From positions 1 to 64,000 of the forward strand of contig JALNQF010000223.1 of the NCBI GenBank assembly GCA_028456385.1: a stretch of 64,000 nt of DNA. The letters run 5' to 3'. Positions 47,501 to 59,495 of this stretch are shown here, piece after piece. Each line of letters begins with the position of its first letter. Position 1 is the stretch's first letter. This DNA comes from Ophiosphaerella korrae. Taxonomy: Eukaryota; Ascomycota; Dothideomycetes; Pleosporales; Phaeosphaeriaceae. A program made the position numbers and the translations under genes. The notes beneath the pieces were generated by a model. That model saw only the letters and a program-made list of their open reading frames with translations. It was not told the origin of the DNA and made no database searches.

Positions 47501-50490
47501 ATATAGGTAGTAAGCTTAGCTAGTAAACTATATAGAATCTATATAGAGTAACCTAAGCTTAGTAGCCTTTAAACTCTAGAGTAAATACCTAAACCTAGAG
47601 GAGTTTAGTATATAGGTACTAATATTAATTATAGAAATTAATATAGCAAAGTATCTAAAAGCTCCTAGGAATTATAATTAACTAGAGAAGTAAGCGCCTT
47701 AGAGTAGCTAATAGATAAGAGTTCGAATTAAACTACTACTTATTAAACTACCTCTCTTTAAGTAGCTATAGCTTCTATAGCTCTAAATAAAGTAGATACT
47801 ATCTTTTATTAAGTAGCTATATCTTATATAGCTCTAAATAATATAGTTAGAGCTTATTAGTAGTATATACGCTAGTAATAGCTAGCGCTAACGTAATTAA
47901 GCTAAAGACTCTAAAATAACAAGCTAGATAATAGCGCTAAAAGCTTAAGCGCTTACTTATTATTATATAAACCTAAGTAGAGTAAATAGAGTAGTATACT
48001 AGATAAGCTACTCTTATAAGTACTAATAGACTATAACCTAAATATAGAGCTTACTATAGTAAACGCTATAATTATAGTAGCTACTTAGCTTAAGCTATAA
48101 CTATAAGCTTATCTATATTAAGATAAGCTCTTACTACTACTATAAAATTAGAAGTACCTATATATATACTTATATAGGTAGCTCTTTAAATAAGTAGCTT
48201 AGAAAGAGATTAATATACTACTAGTAGCTAGTACCTAGGAAGAGATAGAGCGCTCGCAATTAAGTAATTAGCTACTACCTCTAAAGTAGGTTTTTATATA
48301 CAAACTTAACTAAGATAGCTACTTTCTTAAGTATAAAGCTTAGATTGTAGTGCGTAGAGACCTCTAAATAATTAATTTAATATAATTAACTTATACTACT
48401 ATATTAGTAGCGCGCTTGTTTTAAACTATAATAGTAATTATAGCTAAGTTCGACTTAGAAGTAGCTTAGTATAACGTTATTAGAGCTTTCCTCTACGTAT
48501 ATAAAGATTATTAACTAGTAGTTATCTATAAGCTCCTAGATAGGTTTAAAGTAGCTAGTAAGTATATTAAGCTTAATTAAGCGCTGTATAGCCTTAAAGA
48601 CTTACTACTCCTCTAGTATAAAGAGCTCTTAAGAATACTTAAATAAGCTAGCCTTATAGTCTTAAAAGAAGAGCTATGCTTATTCTATAATAAAGAGCGT
48701 AAAATACTCTTTCTCTTCTACGTTAATAATATATTAGTAATATATTACAAAATCTACTAATTAGAAGCTTACTAAATTATTAAGAGAATTAAACGAGCCT
48801 ATAATATAGAAGACAAAGGCCTAGTAAGCTAGTTCCTAGGCGTATAAGTAATATAGAGTTAGCTAGATAAGACTATTACGCTTGTCTATAATAAGTATAT
48901 TAATAAGATAGTAAAAAAGTTCGATCTTATAAGCTCTATAAGCTTTCTAGTAACTCTATTACTAGTAAAAGAGCTATAGCTAAGTAAAAGAGAGGCCTTA
49001 AAGTATAAAATTAAGGACTACTAAGAGTAAGTAGAATTTATCTTGTATATAGTAATAATAGTATAACTAGACGTTATATTTATAACTACTAAGCTCTCTT
49101 AATATCTTATAAATCTAAGCCGAAAGTATCTTAAAGTAGTAAACTAAGTTATTATTTACCTATATAGAACTTAGCACCTATTAGTCTAGTATAGCGAGTA
49201 GTAAGATAGTAAGTAGTAAGGTACTAAGCTACTTATATGTAGAGACGTGTTATTTACTAATAATCTAGTAACGCGCTACTTATCTTATAGCTATATTGTA
49301 ATACTCTTTAGTAGAGTAGTAATATAGAAAGTAGTATAATAAGCTATAGTAACTACTTCTACTACTAAAGCTAAGCTACTTGCGCTCGAGTACGTAAGTA
49401 AAGAGGTAATAGTACTAAAAAGGCTCTTTTAAGAGCTTATATTAGACCTAAGAGCTACTTAGATAATATTCTATAATAATTAGTAAATAATTAGACTTGT
49501 TATAGGTAAAAATAAGAGAGTAATAACGTACTTACGTTATATAGATATATAGAATATATAGCTAAGATAAGAGTATACTAAAGGCTTATTTTAAGTCTCT
49601 TATATACTAACAAGTAAGATACTAGTAGATAGCTTAACTAAGTACTTCCTAGAGTAGTAGTTTAAGAGATTTAAAGCTTACCTTAACCTTAAAGATATAT
49701 AAGCTAAGCTTAAGTTATAAAAATTATAAAAGTAGAGTATAAAGCTATAAAAAAGTTTTTAAATTAAAGTACTAAAGTATAGAGCTAAAGCTTAGAGCTA
49801 AGCTTAAAATAAAGTATCTATTTAAAATATAAGATTAATAAACTTATTAAGAAGCGCTCTTATATGTAAATAATATATAAAAGCCTCTTTAGCTTAAGTA
49901 TTTCTAGCTAGTAGAGTAGTAATAGCTTTTATTATAAAGGTAGTATTAGTAAGTATAGTAGTAGTAAGGTCTTAGGTAGAAGTAAGAGTAAAAGTAAGTA
50001 TAAGTATAAGTGTAAGCTAAAGTAGAAGTAGAGGTAAAGGTAGTAAAAGAGTCTAAAGACCTAGAGTCTCTTCTATAACCTTACTAAGTAGTATATAGAA
50101 AGTCTTTTAAAGAGCTTTAAGCTCTCTCTCTAGAGCCTTATAGGCTTAAGTAGTAATAAAAGTAATAGTAGCGTAGTAAGTAATCTTAGGGCTATAATAT
50201 AAGTTAGTTAACTAATATTAAATTAAAGAGCTAGAGTAGTTTTTTAAATTAACTTATATAAGAACGTAGCTATAGCTACTAGTAGTATAGTATATATAAC
50301 GCTAAACCTCTTCTTTAAAGGAGTTATAGTAGCTCTTATTAGAGTAGTCTACTAACGTACTATAAGCGTAGTAGAGGTAGGGCTCTTTATAGAGAGTACT
50401 TATAACTCTCTTAGAAAAAAAAGTATAAGAAAGTAGGAGTAAAGGTATCTATAGTACTAGAGTCTTTTTAGTATACTTTTTCTTTTTCTT

Positions 50491-50536
50491 AGTAGTAGTA
50501 GTAGTAGTAGTAGTAGTAATAGTAGTAGTAGTAGTA
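50491..50536. repeat. AGT trinucleotide run
   Basis: About 15 AGT units with one variant (AAT), within the 3' part of the copia element. It could be a RIP-altered CAG-type repeat. Confidence 0.85.
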
Positions 50537-50868
50537 GCTTTAGAGGTAGTATAGAAGTAAGATATATAAGCGTAAGTAGCTTTCTTAGCTTTACTCTATA
50601 AGAACAAGTTAGTATAATAATTACTAATATAAAAAGTAAGCTTTAAAAGCTTTAAAAATAGTAACTTATAATAGCTATAATAATAGTTACTAAAGAGTTT
50701 ATAAAGCTAAAAAAACTCTAAATATACTATATATAGCGTATAAGCGCTTAGTACCTATATATAAGCCTAAAATAAATAGAATTATAAGTAAAGGTATTTT
50801 TAACTAAGTTTAGATAACTACTATAAAACTTATTAAATAGCTCTACTACGTAGCTTACCTAAGAAGTA

Positions 50869-51033
50869 TATTATAAGTTAGAGCTTTACTCTATATAATT
50901 TAAGTAAGCTTATAGTAGTAAGTAAGCTATATAAGCTATTTAAGCTACTCTACTATATATAAGTAGCTTAGCTTAGATAGCTCTTTAATTAATAATTATC
51001 TTTTACTTATTTCTAAGCTTATATCTTATAATA
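50869..51033 (+). repeat. 3' LTR of the copia element (165 bp)
   Basis: Matches the 5' LTR throughout and bases 1-91 of the window in its last 91 bases; followed by the AAATA target duplication. Confidence 0.9.
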
Positions 51034-53400
51034 AAATACTTATAGTAAGTATAAAACTTTTTTATATACTTACTATACCTAGTATACTTTATAAGTAGCT
51101 AACTAGTAAAAGAGACTAAACTTCTTAGTATCTACTATACTAACTAAAGTAATAGCTAGATCTAAAATATATTCTTATATAATAGCCTTATAGCTATTAT
51201 ACTATAATACTATAAAGGATTTAACTAAGATAAATTAACTAAAATAATTTACTAATTTCTTCTTTAAGAAGTAAGTAGCTTACTTATATAGTACTTATAG
51301 CTTATTAAGCTATTTTATTATTAACTATAGTTTTATATTATTAATCTAGAGTACTATATATAAGTATAAAGTACTTTACTCTAGCTAAACCTTAATAGCT
51401 AAGAATACCCTATAGCTAAGATCCTAGGTTAAGTTATTATAAAAGTAATAAGTTTATAGATAAAGTAGAAGATATCTATTAGTATACTTTAGTACTTTAT
51501 TATTACTTTTAGTTAGTAAATAGATAGCCTAAATAGACTTTAAAAGCTCTCTAAAGAAGATATAAATAAAATACTAAAAGAGTTAGATAATAAGGTATAT
51601 AAAATATAAGCTAGTTACTTTATATAAATAGCTTAGAAAGTCTATATAGTAGATATATTACGTTTATCTTTATAAAGGTATAGCTAAGTAGAAGCTTATT
51701 TTAAGACTTCTTTATAGTAGTATAAAGTATTAGGTTTTATAAAGATAGATAAAGAATATAGCTAGTATATAAATATAATTACTAAGTAGAAGTAATACTA
51801 ACTAGTAGAGCGTAAGTAAGCTATATTACGCCTACTCCTATAAGTTATATTTAGCTAGTCTACTTAGTTTAAAGGTAAGTAAAAAAGAGTACTAAAAGCT
51901 ATTCTTAGAGGTAATATAGTTATACTATATATTACTAGTACTAGATCTAGGAAAAGCTTTATATTTCTCTTCTTAGCTTACTACTTAAAGTATAGCTAAA
52001 CTATTATTATTATACTTTTTATAGTACTTTACTAGAACTTCTTAGAGTATTATAAAGAGTTCTCTATTAATACTATAGTATAGTTTACTAAAGGCTATAA
52101 AAAAGATATAAAGATTATCTTAGCTACTCTAGAGAGTATTAGTAATATATATTTTATCGAATTTATTTATAGACTTAGTATTTCTAGCTAATTAGAGTAT
52201 ATTATAGTAGATAAGTTCTATTATATATTACTACCTAATATCTATTTCTAGCTATATCTACTATAGTTAAAGATATTAGTATAGTATTAGATAGAGCTTA
52301 TACTACTATCTATAACTATTTTATTCTAGAAGTAAGATAAAGTATTTTAACTACTTAGCTTACTATCTAATATATAAGTATTCTAGAAACCTACTATTTA
52401 TACTAATATCTCCTATTAAGTAGAATATATTACTAAATAACTATAGGAATTCTATAAGATACTAGTATATATAGATCTAGCCTTTATAGTAAATAAGCTT
52501 ACTACTATCTTATACTATAACTAATTCTATAGATAAATATTAGAATAAAATAAAAGTACTAACTAAAGCAAGTTTTATATACTAGAAAAAGGTATACTAG
52601 TAGCTACTAATATATTTATAGCTAGTATTAATATCTCTAATATTTATAGTATCTTCTAGTTTAGTAAGCTAGAAACTATTATTAGGTAGATATAAAAATC
52701 TAGGAGAAGTAGTTATAATAGTAATTCTAGTATTACTTACCTAGTACTTAGGTTATACGTACTAAACTACTATTTTAGTAAAGCTAATATATCCTATTAG
52801 ATAAGAGTAGATATATTTATCTAGTCTAGAGAAGGTAACTATATATACTAGTAGTAGATCCTAGATTAATACTTTAATAATAACTAAAAGAGATATATAT
52901 ATAAACTAACTAAAGTAAAGTATAATATTTATAAGATAGCCTTTTATAGTAGTTCTTAGTTAGAGTATACTTAGTATTTAATAATACTAACTATAATACT
53001 AATAATAATACTAACTATAATACTAACTATAATACTAACTATAGTACTAGTAATAATAACTATAGTACTAGTAATACTAATAATAGTACTAGTAATAATA
53101 CTAACTATAATACTAATTATAGTACTAGTAATACTAACTATAATAATAACTATAATAGCTACTCTAGTATATAATCCTTAGAAGTATATAATACTATCTA
53201 TATTAATAAGTAAGACTAACTATAGTAGTATTTAGTTAGTATAAAGCTTAAAAAGATAAAAGTAAATAGATATAAAAAGCTTTATATAATTAACCCTACT
53301 AACTATACTAATATAAAAGTATTTATAAACTAATAGTATATTTTTATATATTTAAAAGAGGCTACTACTTATAAAAAATAGTATTATTAATACTATAATA
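51034..53400 (+). pseudogene. RecQ-type (telomere-linked) helicase relic, 3' part
   Basis: A single frame from about 51,040 reads as a superfamily 2 DNA helicase with RIP changes. FKGKQKRVLKAILRGN (the RecQ F-x-G-x-Q motif) lies at about 51,860-51,912. Motif I is TSTRSRKSF (from T-G-S-G-K-S by GGN-to-AGN changes) at about 51,932. Motif II is VDKFY (from DEFH/DECH) at about 52,206. Motif III is LLSITIL near 52,305. Motifs V-VI (KGILVATNIF, then ETII and KSRRSS from ESGRSG) lie at about 52,590-52,710. The C-terminal part runs through the repeat at 52,979-53,160. The frame is offset by one base from the 5' part before the copia insertion. Such helicases in fungi are typically subtelomeric. Confidence 0.65.
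52979..53160. repeat. Low-complexity array of ACTAACTATAAT-type units
   Basis: Irregular 9-15-base units made of ACTAACTATAAT, ACTAGTAAT and AATAATACT. They lie in the 3' part of the helicase relic and the units are multiples of three. Confidence 0.7.
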
Positions 53401-53621
53401 GTAAAGCGTTACTAAATCTCTATCTATCTAATACTAAGTAGTATACTAGTAATAATAACTAGATTTTAATACTACTATACACTTTATATCTAATACTAAG
53501 CGTATATTATATTTTATTAAGTAGTTACCTATAATATAGCTATTTTAGATTAAGTACTATATTATATATTTTATTAAAAGAGATAACTTTAACTATTATA
53601 GAAGCTAATATACTAAAGCTC
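53401..53621. other. AT-rich flank of the gypsy element
   Basis: Probably the tail of the helicase relic; no feature. Confidence 0.35.
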
Positions 53622-54061
53622 CTATCTATAATAGGCTCTAGAACAAGACGTTGTTAAGGTCTTGTTCTACTAGAAACCCTAAATAGATAACTCTTTATTT
53701 TAGTATATTAGGATTTTAATAGAATAAAGAGTAAAATAGACTTTAATATTACTATAACTCTATAGTCTAGTGTAATAAGATATAGTAAGTTAGTTATAGT
53801 AATTTCTATAATAATCTAACTACTATATAGTAAGATATTAAATAAAATGTAGTAGAGTTGTAGTATTTATTAGGGTAGGCTATACGCTCGCGATAATACT
53901 AAGGTTAGGGTTTTAAGGTAACGCTAATAGTATAGAGTATTCTAACTAAAGTATATAGGAAAAACAAGGTAGTTTTGCTAGCAACTATATAGATAGGAGC
54001 TAATCTATTAGTATATACGCTTGCTAGTACTATTATCTACTCTCTATTATTATTTTAAGTT
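53622..54061 (+). repeat. 5' LTR of the gypsy element (440 bp)
   Basis: Starts CTATCTATAATAGGC and ends TTTTAAGTT. Carries an 11-bp stem TAGAACAAGAC/GTCTTGTTCTA (53,639-53,669) with a 9-base loop. Confidence 0.85.
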
Positions 54062-57000
54062 GTTACGATAGTAACAAGAGAAATATAGATAGAACTAATT
54101 AGCCCTATAACTAAAGAATTAAGTTCTTACAAATACAAAGAATACAAACTCGATTAGGAAACTATATATAATTAGGATACCTAGGGTAATCTATAATCTA
54201 TAGACTCTTAGCGTTAATAGATTATAGATTAAGGTAATCTGCGATCTATTATTCTTAGTAGTAATAGATTAATAGATTAGGACAAGTATATAGTTAGTAG
54301 CGACGCGTATTATTAGGATAGTATTAGTAATTTAATTGTTAACTACGAGTAATAATACAAGATAGTTGTAAAACATCTTCTACTATTTATAGCCTATTGT
54401 AGATTATAATATAAACTTTTGTTATTACTTCTTAATCTACTAATACTCCTTTAGGCTATTAGGAAGTTAACCCTAGTAAGCTAGTAACACCTTACTAATT
54501 TAGTTATTGCGAGAAGCAAAGTGTAAGTAGCGTATAGTCTAGCTAATATAATAGTAGAAAGTTTAACAAGTAAAGCCTCTAGAAGTAGTTATAAGTTAGA
54601 TAGTACTATATAGGAAACAATTAAGAATTATATAAACAAGCTAATCGATAATAAAGAAGATATAAAGATAGTAATTAAAGTATTAGAAACGTAGAACAAG
54701 GAACTACAAGATTACTTAAAATAGAACGAAGTATAAATTAAAGCTATTATTAAAGGCTAGAACTAGATAGAGCTAATTACCTAACAACTAGAAATAAGTG
54801 CAACAAAGAAACTACCTAAGATACCTATTCTTAAAAAGTTTAATAGAATAAGGGAGAAATTAAGACCTTTTATAGCGTTAGTATAACTCTAGATAGATAT
54901 ATAAGTACTATACTTCGACATAGAAGAAAAGAAGGTAATATATATTAGACTATACCTTAAAGAAGACGTAATAAGATAGTACGAGCCTTACTAGACAGAT
55001 TATACAACGTATTCTCTAATAACCTAAAAAGATAAAACTAGAGCTATTTTTAGAAGGTATAAATACTTTACTAAACGAATAAGAGTAGTATTTAGGGATA
55101 TAGATATTACCTAATAAGCTAAAGAGAAACTTAAAAGGCTTATACAAAACAAGAGTGTCCTAGAATACGTATTATAATTTAAATAACTAAGTTAAAACAT
55201 AGAATAGAACAAATTAGCCCTTATATTACGATTTAAACAAGGACTAAATATAAAAATTTAATACGAAATAATATATATAGAGAAACCTAGGACACTAGAA
55301 GCCCTAAAATAATAGGTAATCTAAATTAACAACAACCTTCGAGAATAGAAAAAGAATAAGTATAGTAGCTAAACTAGAAACTAAGACACTAGAGACCCTA
55401 TAATCCTTAACGTAAACAAGGATAGAAAGAGAAAGAAGAATAAAGACTTTACGTGTTTTAACTATAGTAAGAAAGGCTACTACGCGAAAGACTACTAATT
55501 AAAGAAGAAAAAGGATATAGTATATTATAAATATAAGAAACTAGGACACTATATAAAAGAATGCAAAAGTAAGGACTATAAAAAAGATAAAGAAACTTAG
55601 TTAAAGACAATAGAGAAAAAGAAAGAAATACTATAAGCATAGGCTAAACTTTAAAAAAAGGTAGCTAGGAGTAAAAAAATATAACACGTAATACTCTATT
55701 AGACCTTTTGTTATAAAGACAACTACTATATATATCTTTCTAGTAAATAGAGAGTAGGATAGTTCTTATAAAGAAATAGAGTAGTAGTAATAAAAGAAAG
55801 AATAAAAGTATAGCTAGAAGAAATAGCGTATATAATAGACCTACTAACAGAAGACTTAGAAAGGGAAGAGCCCTAGACCCTATTAATCTAAGCTAAAGGA
55901 CTAGTACTAGATAAAGAAACTACTATAGCTTCCTCTAAAGGACTATAAGAAAGTAAAAGATAGGTTAGTATAAGAAGTATAGAGTACGCCTAGCTAGATA
56001 TATATAGCTATAATAGCTATACGATAATAGATATAGAGGAATAAAATAAAGAATAGAAATTCGTTTAGAAATACTTACTAGTTATAAGTATAGAAGAAGC
56101 GTACAAAGACTAGAAAGAACGTAATTCTAAAGAAATAAAGTTTATACTATTTTAAGAATAGATAAAGTAATATATAGTTATAGTAAGAAAGATACCTATA
56201 TAAAGGGAATAGTAGTACTTTGTAAAAAAAACGCAATAGATTAATAAAGCCTATACACTACGTATACTAATAGTATACTACGTTCTAATAAATATAAAAC
56301 CTAGAATAGATAGCTACTAGAAAGGAGATAACAAAATAATAGATCCTAAGTACCTAGTATATTTTAAAGTATTATAGACATTATACCTAGAGAAGAATTG
56401 TATAATATATAGAAACCTTAAAGTAAATAATAAAGTATAGCTTATAAGAAGAAGAAGCTATAACTATATAAGAGTAATTCTAGTAGAAGACATCTAAGGA
56501 TAAGAAATAATACTAGAAGAAGGTTACGTAGTAATAAAGCCTAGACTAAAACTACCTAGGAAATGCGTCTAAAGAAGACTATAGTACAAATACAAGTATA
56601 ATAAATATCTAAAATATAAAGAATATAAACTTAAAATAGGGCTATAGTCTTAGGAAGATAGATAATTTATAAAAATACTAAAGTAAGAAAGGCTAGAAAG
56701 TATAAAAGGCTTATATATTACAAAGATAGGTACTTATTAAAGAAGAAAAGTACAATTAATAATTAATAGTAGAGCTATAAGGAACTTTATATTAAAGAAG
56801 TTTGTAGAAAACTAAGGAATAACCTATACTACAAAGAAGTACCCTTAACAACTAAGTATAATTAAAGGAAAGCTATTCTAGGAACCTATAAGGTTTAAGA
56901 CAACACCCTCTACACTAGAACTAGAAGAGATAACAATTAAGAATATAGTTATAGATATAATAACAATTAATAATAAACAAGATATAATACTAGGAATACT

Positions 57001-58513
57001 ATAGTTATAAATAACTAACATAAGAATTAATTAGAGAATAGGGAAAATTAGCTACTTTAAGAAAGAAATATTAAAAGCTAATATAGCTATATATAAAGGA
57101 GAATTCCTAGAAGAATATAAGAAATAGGAAAAATAGCTTATAGAACCTAAAGATTACCTTCTAGAATATTAACTATAGGATTTAGTAATAGATCTAAAGG
57201 AAGATAAAGACGTAAGATAGAGCCTAGTTTATAGAAAAATAGAAGAAGAATCTAAGATTAAATAAACGTTTATTAAAAACGCACTAAAGAAAAGATAGAT
57301 ATAAGAATCTAAGTCCTTAGTAGTATATAGACTTATATTTATAGATAAAAAGAGAATAAGTAATAAAAGACTTTACGTAGACTTTAGAAAAACTAACGTA
57401 ATTATAAATAAGAACTAATATCTCTTACTATAAATAGACGTAATATAAGATAGACTATAGAAAGTAAGAATCTTTACAAAACTAGATATCTAGAACGCCT
57501 ACTACTAGATTAGAATTAAGAAAGGTAATAAATAGAAAATAGTATTTAGAATATAATATAGACTATATAACTACCTAGTTATACCCTTTAGCCTAACAAA
57601 CGCACTAGTAGCCTTCTAAGAAAGAATAAATATAGTACTAAGAGAGTACTTAGATATATTTATATTTATATACCTAGATAATATCCTTATATTCTTAGAA
57701 ATAGAAGAAGAATACGTATAGTATATATACAAAGTGCTAGAAAAACTAGTAGAAAGTAAACTATTCTTTAAAATAAGAAAATGTAAATTCTATATAAAGG
57801 AAATAGACTTCCTTAGATTTATTATTAAACTAGGAAAAATCAAGATTAATCTAGAAAAAATTAGATTAATTAACGAATAGCTAATACCTAAGAACCTAAA
57901 GGAAGTATAATAATTTTATAGCCTAGCTAACTTTTATAGAAAGTTAATAGTAAGATAGTCTAAAGATATAGAACTAATAACAAGGCTTATAAAAAAAGAT
58001 ACACTATTTAAATAGATAAAGGAATATAACAAAGTATTTAAGAAGATTAAAAAGAAGTTTATAGAAAACCTAGTTATTAGAATATATAACCTAGAACTAC
58101 TAGTAATAGTAAAAATAGACGTATCTAATTTAGTCTATAGAATAGTACTAATATAAGAAGACCTAAAGACTAAGAAAGAGTATTTAGTCGAATACTTCTC
58201 TAAGAAAATAAAGCTAGTAGAGCTTAACTATCTAATTTATAATAAAGAGATACTAGTAATCTATAAAGTATTTAAATAATAGAGAGTATACCTATAAAGA
58301 GTAAAATACTAAACAAAGGTCTATATAGACTATAGGAATCTTATAAGATTTATACTAAATAAAGAACTAATATAATAATATATAAGATAGTAGGAATTCT
58401 TATTAATATTTAATATAGAAATTATATATATAAAAGAGAAAGATAACTAATTTATAGATACTCTTAGTAAAAGACTAGACTTATAGAAAGAAGTAAGCGC
58501 TACTAGTATAGTT

Positions 58514-58953
58514 CTATCTATAATAGGCCCTAGAACAAGACGTTATTAAGGTCTTGTTCTACTAGAAACCCTAAATAGATAACCTCTTGTTTTAGTATAT
58601 TAGGATTTCGATAGAATAAGGAGTAAAATAGACTTTAATATTACTATAATTCTATAGTCTAGTGTAATAAGGTATAGTAAGTTAGTTATAGTAATTTCTA
58701 TAATAATCTAACTACTATATAGTAAGATATTAAATAAAATGTAGTAGAGTTATAGTATTTATTAAGGTAGGCTGTGCGCTTATAATAATACTAAGGTTAG
58801 GGTTTTAGGGCAACACTAATAGTATAGAGTATTCTAACTAGAGTATATAAGAAAAACAAGGTAGTTTCGCTAGCGACTATATAGATAGAAGCTAATCTAT
58901 TAGTATATATACTTGCTAGCACTATTATTTACTTTTTATTATTATCTTAAGTT
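58514..58953 (+). repeat. 3' LTR of the gypsy element (440 bp)
   Basis: Same length and order as the 5' LTR, including the hairpin; differences are mostly transitions. Confidence 0.85.
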
Positions 58954-59212
58954 AGTGCTCTAACCCTTTTCTTTACCTAGCTACTTTTAGAGAATACTCT
59001 CTTTATTTTACCTAATATACCTATTATAAAGCCTTTCTTATCTATATTATATATATTGCGCTACTCTACCTTATACTCCTTAATCTTCTAGTATAAAAGA
59101 TTAAAGTATAGCTTGTATTTGTATCTAGAATTAGCTTAATAGCGTACGCTATTAATTCTAGTACTCTAGTATAGAATAAGGTAGATAGAGTAGTAGTTAA
59201 TAAAGTAAGTAA
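58954..59212. other. AT-rich flank
   Basis: No feature recognised. Confidence 0.35.
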
Positions 59213-59495
59213 CTTATATCTAGCTTATTAATATTATCTTAAGTTAGCTAATATAGAAGACTTAGTAGTAGGCCTATTACTCTAAAAGTTCTAGTTTACT
59301 ATATTTACAACGTATATCTAGCTTATTAGTATTATTTTAAGTTAGCTAAGATAGAAGACTCGATAGAAAGCTTATTACTCTAAAGTTTCTAGTTTACTAT
59401 ATTTACAACGTATATCTAGCTTACTAACGTTATTTTAGGTTAGCTAATATAGAAGACTTAGTAGAAGGCTATTACTCTAGTGTATTATTCTACTA
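59213..59495. repeat. 98-bp tandem repeat, about 2.9 copies
   Basis: Units starting TATATCTAGCTTATTA at about 59,214, 59,312 and 59,410. They share TTAAGTTAGCTAA, ATAGAAGACT and TTCTAGTTTACTATATTTAC; the third is incomplete. Confidence 0.85.

Larger units (their letters stand above)
44348..51033 (+). mobile_element. Complete Ty1/copia LTR retrotransposon, 6,686 bp, RIP-degraded
   Basis: Two 165-bp LTRs (44,348-44,512 and 50,869-51,033), starting TATTATAAGTTAGAG (probably once TGTTATAAG) and ending GTAATA/ATAATA (probably once ...CA), are flanked by the 5-bp target duplication AAATA (44,343-44,347 and 51,034-51,038). The copia RT is readable at about 48,340-49,000 (YDVI, AFLYVYKDY; FYVNNILVIYY in place of YVDD), followed by an RNase H region at about 49,240-49,450. 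RT towards the 3' end fits copia order. GC content is higher than in neighbours. About 1.1 kb of unassigned sequence, with an (AGT)n run, lies between RNase H and the 3' LTR. It splits the helicase relic. Inactive. Confidence 0.9.
53622..58953 (+). mobile_element. Ty3/gypsy-type LTR retrotransposon, 5,332 bp, apparently without integrase
   Basis: LTRs of 440 bp at both ends. Inside: a leader to about 54,480; a gag region at about 54,620-55,440 (REKLRPFIALVQ); two degraded zinc knuckles at about 55,452-55,575 (CFNYSKKGYYAKDY and YYKYKKLGHYIKEC); a protease-like NSRAIRNF (from D-S-G-A-x-G-N-F) near 56,770; RT at about 57,250-57,900 (RIFTKLDI, then YLDNILIF for YLDD); and RNase H-like sequence at about 58,080-58,480. 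RNase H ends about 30 bases before the 3' LTR, so the integrase is absent. TAA and TAG stops make it inactive. No clear target duplication was found. Confidence 0.85.

Noticed and set aside
55458..55640. Minus-strand 60-codon hydrophobic frame
   Set aside because: It is the complement of the gypsy zinc-knuckle region, Lys-rich on the plus strand; a compositional artefact of AT-rich sequence.
53610..58960. Target-site duplication for the gypsy element
   Set aside because: AGCTC before the 5' LTR and AGTGC after the 3' LTR do not match; RIP or mis-set ends could hide a duplication, so none is claimed.
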